From CAIURC01 sp043777315 (GTDB lineage Bacteria; Verrucomicrobiota; Verrucomicrobiia; Chthoniobacterales; Chthoniobacteraceae): 64,000 bases of DNA. Numbering within the stretch: position 1 is the stretch's first letter; each line of letters opens with the position of its first letter. The stretch covers positions 124,001 through 188,000 of the forward strand of contig JAYVPW010000093.1 in the NCBI GenBank assembly GCA_043777315.1, in the 5' to 3' direction. A program made the position numbers and the translations under genes. The notes under the pieces were generated by a model. That model was not told the origin of the DNA. It did no database searches and saw nothing but the letters and a program-made list of their open reading frames with translations. This document shows positions 23,601 to 35,600 of the stretch, piece by piece.

Positions 23601-26600
23601 CATTGAAGGTCTCGGTGCCGAGCCCGCCGATCAGCTCGACGACCACATTTTCCGGCGTGCTCAGGATGAAGAACCTGTCGTTCCCTTCCAGCGCATCGAC
23701 GACCAGCTTCTCGATCGTCCCGTAAGTCACGAACAGCCCCGCGCCGAACACGCCCTGCGACGTGATCACAAAGTCGTCGCCGAACTCCGTGCCGACCACC
23801 GTCAGCGTGTCGAAGCCGTCGCCGCCCTCGACCCGCACCGGCGCATTCACCGTGAATGCGATGAAGTCCGCGCCCTGCCCGCCGTTGATGTTCGTGTGCG
23901 GCGCTTTCGGATCGTTCGGATCGACCTTCACGAAGGCGCGGACGCGGAAGGTGTCGTCGTCCTCTTCGCCGAAAAGGAACAACTCCGCGAGGTTGTGGAA
24001 GATGTTGAAAGTGTCGTTCCCCGCGCCGCCGTGCAGCGTCGCCGGATAGCTGATGCCGTTCGAGAGGTAGCCCTTCGTCGTGACCGTCGTCGGGAAGAAG
24101 TCGCCGACCCCGAGCCCGTTGAAAGGATTCGTGCTGTCGCGCGGCGACCGGAACATCTGCCCGACCTGGAACGTGTCATTCCCCGCATCGCCGAAGACCT
24201 CGACCGGCGAGCTCGTGTCATCGAAGACAAACGTGTCATCGCCCGCGCGGCCAAACACCCGGAAGCCGCCGCCGAAGATGCCCGCGTAATTCACCCGCTC
24301 GATCACGCCGTTCGCCACCGGGTTGCGATTCGCATCGACCTGAATCCCCGCAACGACATGCGGCCGGAACAGGAAGAAATCCGCCGCTTCCGTTCCATAA
24401 ACGCGAATCTCGTCGTTCGTCGTGCCGGTCAATCCCGCATCCGTCGTGTCGCTGATGTCGATCCGCGACGAGCCCTTGCCCGACAAGCCGACCTCGTAAA
24501 TGTCGTCCCCGTTTCCACCCTCGAGCCTGAGGACGTCGTGGATTCCATTCTCGAAAGTCTGCCGCCCATTCCGGTTGTAGTTCACCCGAATCCGGTCGTT
24601 GCCATCGCCCGCGCGGATCGTCGTCGGACCGCTGATCGTGTTGATCGTGATCGTGTCGTTCGTGACGTTCGCAACCGGCGTCTCGTTGCCCGTGTCGATG
24701 ATCGTCGTGCCGATGATCGTGGCATCGAGGAAGAACCGATCCGAACCCGTGCCGAGGAACAGATTGAACGACTCGAACCCTTCGTAAGCCACGCCCTGCG
24801 CCATCCCGAGATCGAGCACCTGCAAGCCGCTGACCATCGCGCCGTGCCGGTCGAACATCGTCGTCCCCTGCTCGCCGTCGTTCCCCGTCGGATCGCCGCT
24901 GTCGTAAATGCTCAACACATCGCCCAGCGGCCCGGACGGACCCGCGCGCACCGTGATCCGCGTGTCGAGCGCATCCAGCGTGCTCGCCACCGGATTCGCA
25001 TTCGGAGTCAGGATCCCAGCGAGCAAGGCCGAGCTGCCGACGATCAGCGTGTCGGTCCCATGCCCGAGATCGATGTCCAGCGTCTCGACGGTGAAGTAAG
25101 TCAGCGAGCCGCCGACCCCGAAAAGCCCCGCCAGCCGCGACTCGGTCAGCCCCACCCCACTGTCCAGCATTTCTGCGTCGTCATCCACGCGCACCCGATC
25201 GACTCCAGCCTGCCCGTTCACCGTCAGCAACGCCGTGATCTCATTCGCGGTCCCGAGCAGGTTGTCATTGCCGCCATCCTGAATCGAGCCCGCCTGAGTC
25301 CCGATGCTGATCAAGTCATCGTTCGCCCCCGCATTGATCGTTGTGATCCCGGCGACACGGCGAATGTCGAATCTGTCCATGCCCGAACCCGTATTGAAGG
25401 TCGTGCTCCCCGTGTAGCTCACCAAGCCGTCGAGCAAGTTCGTCGGTGGCACGGTCGCCGGGACTGTCGGCACGATCAACGGTCCGATCCCCGGCTTCAT
25501 CGTGACGAGATTCGCACCATCGCCCAACGTCACCTCGAGATGCTCGACCTTGGTAAAGTCGAACTGACCCGTTGACGGCAGCAGTGTCCCAGTCAGCCGT
25601 TGTTCGACCTTGATCTCCTGCACCTTGTCCGACGCGAGATAAGACACCGCCTCGCCACCGAAATAAGTCACCGGCTCATTCCCGAGATACTTCGCCAGCT
25701 CTCCACCGGAGTAAGTCGATTGAACGAACGCCCCGCCGGACAGTTGATAAACCGGCTCGCCGCGAGCGTGGAAAATCGCGCGCTTGGTCAAGGTCACGAC
25801 GTTGTTGCTGGCGACCGCATCGTAGCCCTTCACCGAGTCGAGTTGCGCCGCGAACGCTGCCGCCAGGTCGTTCGATGACTGACCGGCGCTCAGCTTGATC
25901 TCATACTTCTGCCCGTTGAGCGTGACTGAGAATGTGTCTCCCGCCGCCGCGCCGGTGAAGGTGATCTTGTTCACAAATGCCGACACATTCGCCACCACCG
26001 CCGTCCTGCCCGCGCCCGGTGCCGCCGCGGTGAGTGTGTCGGGCTGATAAGTCTTCACGCTGCCGTCGTCGTTCCGGCTAAAGATCCACTGCCCGCCATC
26101 CTTGGTCACGATCGGCTCGCCGAAGAGCGCCGGTTCGCTGCCGTTGTAGAACTTGCCGTCGCCCGCCAGGTGCCTGGCATCGACGATGACCGTGAAGCGG
26201 ACGGTCGCGTGAACAGTCGAAGCCAGATTCGCAGGCAGAGTCAGCGTCTCACCGCTGAGTTGCGCCGCGGTCGGCGTGTAGTTGTAGATGTTCGACCCGT
26301 CGGAAATCGTGGCGATCACCCGACCCGCGACCAGCGGTCCAAAGCCAGTCAGCGTGAAGGTGCGCGGGTTGACCGACGGCGGCAGCGTCGCATTCCAGTC
26401 AAAGCTCCTCGCCAGCGTCACCTTCACCGTCACCGGCGTCGTGGACTGATGATCTCGAGACACGTTGAGGGTCAGCAACGATTGATGAGTCGGCACGCCC
26501 GCGACGCTGTTGACGAAATCGACAACGCTGACGATCTCATCGCGCGCCAGGTTGTAAGTCCCGGCGCTGTTCGTCACTGCGATCGAAACAATGTCGCCCG

Positions 26601-29600
26601 CCTTCAAGTCACGGGTTGCCAGCGTCAGCGTCGTGTTCTTCGGCAGCGTCAGGAGACCAAAGGCTTCACTGAAGGCTTCGGTCACCTGCTCGCCACGGTT
26701 GTGAATCGCGACTTGTCCCGCCTGATGCAGGAACGGGCTGATAATGTCGATGTCCACCCGCACGTTGCCGCTGAAGGTGCGGGTCACCGTCACCTGATTG
26801 GTGTTGTAGTTAATCGTGAAGTCACCCGGCGCGGACAACGTGCTCCGCCCGCCATTCGCACCCACGACTGACACCGAGATGGCATCGCGAGTGTTGATGT
26901 CGGTCGAAAGGTTGTAGGTCGTCGCGACCGCCAGCGTCGTGTTCTTGAAGCTCTCGCGGTTGCCCGGATTCGTGACCGGCAGACCTAGCTCATCGAACGT
27001 CGCCTCACCGCCGAGGTAGCGAACCATCTCGCCGGCAGTGTGCATCACGCGCTCGCCGTAGAAGTGACTAACGATGTCGCCGGCAACATGCCGACGCGGC
27101 AGGTTGTTTGCATCGACCAACGGCTGGCGCGTGTAGATGTCGAGGATGAGTTCGCCGCCCTGAAACTTGACCACCTCGCCCGTGAAAGGATCGAGCACGG
27201 GCTCGCCGCCGGTGTAGGTCTGCGCGTCGGCGACAAAGAAGTAGTTGAGGTAAGTCACTTCCACCACACCGGCCGCCGCCACACCGTTCACATCCTTCAG
27301 CGCCGACACGTTGATCGTGATCGTGTCCACGCTGTCCGGGACGTTCGTATCTCGAGGATTGTAAGTGTAGTCCGCTGGCAGCGCTTCATGCGGATAGGCG
27401 AACAAGCCACTCGTCACGCCTTGGATCGAGATCTGGAACCGCACGTCGTTCAACGTCGTGCCTTTCCGCAGCGAGATGGTGAGAGTCGAAGACTGCGCTG
27501 GATCGACCTCGAACTTGTCGCCGCCGTGAGTCTGCGTGCGCCCGCCGATGATCTTGTCCACCGCGCGGAGATAGGTGTCGAGGATGGCCGTGTCGCCCGC
27601 GGTGTTCACGCTGTTGTCCACGTTCAGCGTGTCGAAGCCCGGCGTGGTTTCGAGCAAGTCAACGACGCGCGTGACCAAGCCTGTCGTGACTCGCGGGACA
27701 AACAGCAGCACCGGCGGGCGGTCGCGGGTGATCGTCTCCGCGCCGCTGTCGGCGTAGTAAAGCGGCCGGTTCTGACTGTCCAATTTCTGCGTCGTCGTGT
27801 TGCCGACGAACACCTTCGGATACTCCGCCGCAGTCGTCTTGGTCGTGCCGTCGTCGCGGTAGAAAAGCCGCTGGCCGAGCCCGTCCACGACCTGCACCGG
27901 GTCCATGATGATGTCCCCGCGTTTATCGAGCACGACGACGTAGGCCGCGATCTTGTGCGGATCGGTCGGGAACAATGCCGGCTTCGTGCTCGTGTCGAAG
28001 ACGATCTGCGCCTGCGTCGCCGCGGCGTATCCCGTGATCTTTCCCCCGGTCAGCGTCGGCGCGGTGTCGATGTAAACGAGCGGCGCGTTGCGGAGCAGTT
28101 CGGTGAAGTCCGGGTTGCTCGCCGCGACGTTCTGCACGTCCTCTTTTGTGTGCGCGTCGCCATCGAAGAAGATGCGGCCAAGAATCCCAGCCAGGCTGCC
28201 GGCTTTGACCGTCACCGTGCTGTCGGTGCTCGTGAGGATCGGCACGCCCATCACCGACGAGGCGATAGTCTTGAAGGTCACAGTCCATGACTTCGGCGTC
28301 GGCCCCGCGACGACTTCGACGCCGCCGACATTCGGGATGTTGTCGAGCGCTTCGAGCGCTGCCTGCACTTGCGCGGCGGTCGCATCGAAGGCGATCGAGG
28401 TCGTGCTCTTGCCCGCGTAGGTCAGCGCGAAAGTGCCGCTCGTTTTCGTCGTCGAAATGGTCTGCGTCAGCCGGTCGCGCGCATCGACCGTGTCGTCGCC
28501 CGCGCCGCCGTAGATCAGCGCGAGGCCGCCGACCTGGCCAAGGTTGATCCGGTCGTTCCCCGCGCCGCCGTCGATGACGATATTCTGGCCCGGCTTGTCG
28601 GCCGTCGGAGCGTAGGTGCGGATGACCGTGAACTCGTCGTTTCCGTCCGCGAGGCGCAGCTCGATCGTCTCGAATCCTTGCGCGTCCACGCCGAAGAACG
28701 GCAGCCCGTTCGCGCTCTCGCCGGTCGCGAGGCCGATGCCTTCGATGCTCTGGAACTCGTCGAAAAGCAGCTTCCCGGTCTCATCGCGATCCTGGCGGAA
28801 GATCGAGTTGCCAGCCTTGTCGAGGCCGACTTCCACGAGCCGCGGGATGCCGCTGCGGACGCGAATCTGGCCCGCGCTGGAGAGCCCTTTTTGGTTGTGA
28901 ATGATGAGGCGGTCGCCGGCGGTTTCAAACTGATCGCCGCCGACCACGATGAGCCGTCCGCGAATGCGCGAGACGTCGAAAATGCCCGTCGCCTTGAACG
29001 CGAACGGCGGCGGATCGACGGTCACTTTCGCCGGCTGCACGACCTGCTCGCGCGGGACGAGCGCGCCGACCTGGTAGTTGAATTCGAGGTCGGGAATCGT
29101 GATCTCGATCGCCGCGTCGAAGATGAAGAACCGGCCGAAGACGAGCTGCGCCGTGACGTTCGCCGGGTTGTAGGTCAGGACGTTCGCGGGGTTCGCGTCG
29201 AACTTCACAAACGGAAACGCGGCGCGCGCGGCGGCTTCGAGCGTGTAGGTGAAGTTCGCGACGAAGCTGGCGGCGAGGTCCTGCGCGGACGTGCCGGAGA
29301 AGAGTGCGTTGAAGAAGTTCACGCGGAATGTGAGGCCGTGCAGCTTGTCCTTCCGCGCGGAATAAACGACATCCGGCGGGAGCTGGATGCGGAACGCCGG
29401 CGGCTGGTATTCGAACGACGGCGGATCGAAGACGAGCGTCGGAGGCTGGCCACCGACGTGGATGGTGTCGTCGCCGCTGCCGCCGACGACGGTGGTCTCG
29501 AACGCCGGGCTGGTGGAGAGGATGTAGATGTTGTCCGGCCCGCCGCCGCCATCGACTTCGATCGCTTCGATGTTCGTGAAATTCACGATCCGGCCCGCGC

Positions 29601-32600
29601 CGGCGATGTAGGTCGCGGTGACGACGAAGGTGTCGCCGATCGGCGTGCCGACGAGGACGATCGTGTCGGTCCCTGGCCCGCCGTTGATCTTCACCGGCGC
29701 GTTTTGCAGGTAGTCGTAACGGTTCTCGCCGCCGCCGCCGAAGAGCGTCGTGAGGTTGGTGATCTCGTTTTCGTCCTCCGCGTTTTCGCGCAGGACGAGG
29801 AAGGTTTTGAGCAGGAAGCGGTCGTTGCCGTTGCCGCCGTCGAGGTAGAGCTGCGCGCGGTTGTGGTTGACCTCGAAGCGGTCGTTCTGGTCGCCGCCGA
29901 GGACGGTGAGCGGCGCGGAGTTGCCGTTCGTCATGTTGTCCGTGTCCACGACCGGCACGCCGTCGGGGAATTCCAGCGTGCGGTTGCCGGTGTCGGGCTT
30001 CAGCGGGACGGTCGCGATCGTGATGTTGTCGTCGCCCGAACCCATGTCGATGACGGTGTAAACGACGGTGTCGTTCGAGAGGAAATCGTCCGCGCCCGCG
30101 AGGCCGTTCACCCGCACGCGGTCGATCCCGCGGTAGCTGAGAATATCGCTCGCCGCCCGCGCGCGGTCGCCCACCGTGACGGTCCCGACCCGCGCCGCGC
30201 CGACGCCGAACGCATCGAGCGTGATCGTGTCGGGGCCGTTCGTGCCATTGACCACGAGCTCATCGCGACCGTGCGTGCCGCCGCTGTCGTCGATGGTGAT
30301 CCGGGCCGAGTTCATGCCCGTGAGATTGACGATGTAGTATTCGTTCAGCCCGCCGTCTGTGCCGAGCGCGAGGCCCTGATTATCGAGCGTCACCGTGCCG
30401 GTGAAGGCGGTCACGTTGAACGGCGCATTGCCGACCGTGATCCGGCCGTCCACGTCGTTGACGACCATCACATTATTGCCGCTGCCACCGATGAGGATCG
30501 CGTGCTCGAAGATGGTCGCGCCGTTGCTCGCGTTCAGCGTGCTCTCGACGATCGAGGCGCCGTTCCAGTTGTCGCCGCGGTCGCGGAGCGGGAAGCTGAC
30601 CGGCGCGCCGAGCGCGAGATAATCGGGATCTTCCGCATCGATGAGCCGCTGTTGCTCGGTCTGCTCGTCGATCGCGTTCGCTTTGAAGAAGGTGCCGCCG
30701 CCGACCATTTTCGCACTGTCGGCGATCAGCTCCGGCACGTTGAAATCGTCGCCGGTGCTGGCGAAAACGACGACCCACGGCGAGGTCGCGGTTCCATTCC
30801 CGAGCACGCTGACGTTGTTCCCCGCGATCGTGCGGATCGCGGTCTGCACATCGGCGGCGGGCGCATTCCACGCGATCGGGACACTGATCGCGTCGCGATA
30901 TTTCAACGTGAAAGTTCCGCCCGTCGCGTTCGACGAAAGAAGCTGCACGGCGTTGATCGTCCGCTGCGTTTTCGTCGCGATGGAGACGATGTCGTCCGGT
31001 CCGGTGAGCTGCGGGATGCCGTTGATCGTGTTCGCGATGTGGACGAACTGCACCTTCCACGGATCTTCCGGCGTGCCGCTGCCGGTCACCGTGACGCCGG
31101 TGCCGTCGTTGATTTCCGGCAGCCCGAGCAGCGCGTTTTTCAACTGCAACGTCGCGTCGCTCGCCTGCGGATCGATCTCCGCGGTCTGCACATTATTGAA
31201 GGTCAGCCGGAATTTCCCCGAGCCCGGCGTCACCGAGATGAGCTGTATTTCGTTCGCGGTGTAATGCGTTTTCGTGATGACCGTCAGCTTCCCGTCGCCG
31301 ACCACTTTCCCGATCACGAGGTAGTTGCCGAAGAGCCCGATGTCGGCGTTCTGCTGCTCGACGAGCGTGTCGTCGCCGCCCGCGTCGATGAACGTGTCCC
31401 TGCCCTCGCCGCCGGTCACACGGTCATTGCCCGCGCCGCTGTTCAGCGTGTCGTTGAACTTCGATCCGATCACCTCGTCGTTCCCCTCGCCCGCGATCAG
31501 ATTCAGCACCGCGCTGTCGGACGTGACCCCGCTCGCATTGAGGCGGTCGTCACCCGAACCGGCATCGACGACGATCGTGTCGCCTTCGCTGCGCACGCTG
31601 CTCGACGCGACAACGGTGTAGTTGCCCGCGCTGTTCGAGCGGCTGATCGAGACGCCGCCATCGTCGCTGGTCGAGAGGCTGAAGTTGTCCGCGTAAGCCG
31701 TGCTGCCGTCGTCGCCTTTGACGAGAAGCGTGTCCTTCGCGCGGTCGTCGGAGAACGAGAACGCGGGCTCCTCGATCGTGTCGTCGTCCGCGGTGCCCGG
31801 CGTGTTGTGGTTGTTCAGCGTGCGGGTCGTCGTGCCGATTTGCGTCACCTGCTGGCCGAAGTCCACGTTCACCCGGCCGACGCCCGCGCCGAGCAGGCTT
31901 TCGACCGTGATCGAGTCGCTGCCGGTGCCCGCGAAGAGGTTCAGATTCTCGACGCCATTCGCCTTGAAATTCGAGGCCGCGCCGGTCGAGACGGAGAACT
32001 GGTTCACCGCGCTCCGGCTGATCGTGATCTTCTCGCCGTTCGAGCTCGCGGTGATTTCCAACGTGTCGTTGTCCACGCCATCGGCTCCGAAAAGTTCGCT
32101 GCCCGCGCCGTCGAGATTGAGCTTCACGATGTCGTTCCCGGCTCCGCCGTAAATCTTGTCCGCCCCGCCGCCGCCGACGATCAGGTCGTCGCCCGCGTCG
32201 CCGTAGAGTTCATCCCCCGCCGGTCCGCCCGTGATCTGATCGCGGCCATCGTCACCGTGGATGATCGCCTTTCCGGTCCCGCGCTGGAAAATGTAATCCT
32301 CGCCCGCGCCGCCGTTGATCATCACGAGCGGCGCGTTGCTCACGTTTTGGATGACGTCATTGCCGTCGCCGCCGTTCAGCGTCGCGAGTCCGGTGCCGGC
32401 GTAAATGATCGAGTCGTTTCCGCTGCCGCCGTCGATGAAGACCGGCACGGTCACATTGTCCTCGACGAAGAAGTCGTCGTCGCCGTCGCCGCCATTTGCG
32501 CTGATCGAAGTGACGTGCTCGAAAGTGTTGCTGCGGCCGAGCGCCGTGACGCGGATCGTCTGGTCGGTGTCGCTGCCGCCGACGCGCTCGACCTTGTAAC

Positions 32601-35600
32601 TTTCCGACGTTCCATTTTCGCCGATCCCGCGGTTTTGGTTGCGCGCCTTGCTGGTGTTCAGCACGAGTTTCCCACCGCTCCACGTCTTTGCATTCGACTC
32701 ATCGCCGGCGAGGTAAACCGGCTTCGGCAGCTCGAGATAACCGATGTTGAAGTCGTGATCGAAGGTGACGCTGAACAGGAAGAAATCGATCGTCACCGAG
32801 AGCGAGAGGACGATCGGCACGGTTCCATTTCCCTCGACGTGGAAGCGCGCGCCGAGGCTGACGCCGAGCGGGAATCCGAAGATGTGCGCGCGGACGTAGC
32901 CGCTCAGCTCGAGGTTGAAGATGAAGTAATCGTTGCCGATCGCGTCCTTCGTCACGATCGACGTGATGTTGAAATGGACGCCGCCTTCGATGCCGAAGAA
33001 GTCGTTCCCGATGCTCAGCCGGCCATCGACCGTGACGCTGAAGCTGCCGCTCGAATCGAGCCAGCCCTTCACGCGCAGGCCGCCAAAACCGAACAGATTC
33101 ACGCCCGCGTCGAAGTCGAACCGCCACGAATTGAACGCCGACACGCGGATGCTGATGCTCGCGTCGAGCTTGAGAATTTTCAGGATCTCGATGTGCCCCG
33201 AGACCATGAGGAAGAAGCCCGCGGGCACGCCGTCGCGCAGCGCGCCGGTCGTGTTGATCTGCAGCCGCCCCGAGGCATCGACTGAGAAAACGGCGACGTC
33301 CGCTTTCACATGAATCCCGACATCGAGGACGAGGCCGCTCGCGTAAACGGCGGCGAGTCCGTCGGCTTCAAATTCCAGACCGCCGAGGTTGAACGAGACC
33401 TTGAACTGAATCCGGAGGCCGTCCGCGCCGATGAAAATCGTGATCTTCCCCTCGCCTTTCGCGAAGCCGAGGAAGTCCACCGAGCCGCCAATCGAGATCA
33501 GGACGCCGGGCTGAATCGTGAGCCCGACCAGCGATTGCGCGCTGCTCGTCGTGTTGAGCTGCAGCATCGCATTCACCGAGAATTTCAGCCCGACGCTGCC
33601 GCCGAAATTCGCGTTGAGTGACAGCGAGAGCGCGGCGACGAGCCCGGCGTTGTTGATGCGGAATCCGCCGCGCACATCGACCATGCCCAGCGGACCGATC
33701 CGCGCTGTCGCTTCCGCCGTCACTTCCAGCATGTCCGGGTTCAGCGTGAACTCGAATTTGCCGTCGAGAGTGATCGCGTTCGCGATGTTCAGCGTCCCGC
33801 GCAGGCGCAGATGCAAGCCCGACGGGACGGTCACCATTTCGACGAGCAGCTTGTCGTTGGCGTCGCGCTTGAATCGGCCGGTCGAGGTGTCGATGCCAAA
33901 CGTCTGAATGGAGCTGTGCGAATCGCCGTCGGCAAAGGTGTTCAGCTCGAGCAGGAACTCGCCATCGAAGCGCACGCCGGGAATGCCGTTCGCGACGAGC
34001 ACCAGAAACACGCGGCCGACGACGCCCGTTTCTGCGCCGACGAAGACCGACAAATTCAGCGTGCCGGAAACCGCGCCGAGCACCGGGATCACGCCGCCGA
34101 CCGCGCCGACGACCGTGAGCTCGCTGGTCGAGCCGATCGCCGCCTTGATCTGAATGAAGCCGTTCAGCGTGATGACGTTCGCGATCGTGATCTCGGCCTG
34201 GATCGTGAAGACGAGGTAGATGGACGGGATTTGCGTCGGGCTCTCCAGTCCGTCGAGCCCGGGCGGGCCGGCGAAAATGTGGATGGTCGCCGCTTCGCCC
34301 GGATGCAGGAACGGCAGGAACGATTGCGGCAGATCGAAGCTCTGGTCGGCCAGCGTGGTATTGAACATCAGCGTCACCGAGCCGGTGACCTTGAAGATTT
34401 CGCCGACGCCGGGGAGGCCGACGCCCTTGCCGACGGCGACGTGGAGGTAGCCCGCGATGCCGGGGATCTCGCCTGCCTTCGACGGCACGGCGATGATTTC
34501 CAGCAGGCCGGTGACCTTCTGATACGTGACCGGCCCGGCCGAGAAATTCTCCACGTCCACATACACCTCGAAGCGCGTGGCGCTGATCTTCAGGTAGAAG
34601 AATCCGCGCATGTGGAAGAGCTCCACGGACGTGCCCGGCGGCTTGATCACCGCGTTGCCGAAGAGCTCCAGCGAGAAGCTCTGCGCGGCGAGAACGTAGG
34701 TCCGCACGAGCGGTCCGCCGTTTGGCCCGATGCCGGGGAGGCTGATCGTCTCGGTCTTCGGGACGCTCGTCGTGTTGATCTGAATCGTGCCGCCGACGTC
34801 GAAATAGATGCCGTATTGCCGCAGCACTTCGAGGTTGCTCTGGAGCGTCGCGACTCCCCAGAACTGCGGCGCGGGCCCGGTCGTGCCGCTGAGGTCGAGG
34901 ATGAAGCGGCCCGCCGTCGCGCCGATCGCGCCGAGTTTGTAAACGCGCAGCTCCCCGCTGAAATCGAGCTGGATAACCTTGCGCGCGATGTCGATTTCGA
35001 TGGTCGCCTGCGCCTTCGCGCTGAGCAGCGGCTCGTCGAGCAGATCGGCGAGGCGAAGCTCGATACCGCCGGAGATCTCGATGAAGAACGACTGCGCCGA
35101 GGTGATGATTTTCACCGCCTGCGTCGAGGCCGCGCCATTCGTCCCGCCGGAATCCTGCCAGCTTCCCGCGGTGAAATTCACGGTCAGCGTGCCGGTGTCG
35201 AACTGCCCGCCGAAGCTGTAGCGCCAGGTGTTCGTCCCCGCGAGCGCGCCGGGCTGCGTCGGCGTGCCGTTGACGGTGACATTCGCGCCGTTCGCGCCGG
35301 TCAGCGTGAATTCCTGTGTCGAATCGGTGATCGATCCGGCGTTCAGCGTGTTCGTGCCGGTCGGCGTGAAGGTCACGTCGATGTAGTGCTGGCCGTTCAG
35401 CGTCTCGCGGTCCGCGGTCTGCCCGACCACGGGATTCGAGAGCGACGCGCGACCGACGGCGACGGTGAATTTCTCGGTCTCGCCGAGGTTCCCGATGCCG
35501 TCCATGTCGCGGAAAGAATTGCCGGCAAACGTGACCGTGTATTCGCCGTCGGCGAGCTGGCCGGTGAACCGGTAGCGCCACGAATTCGTCCCCTGCCCTT

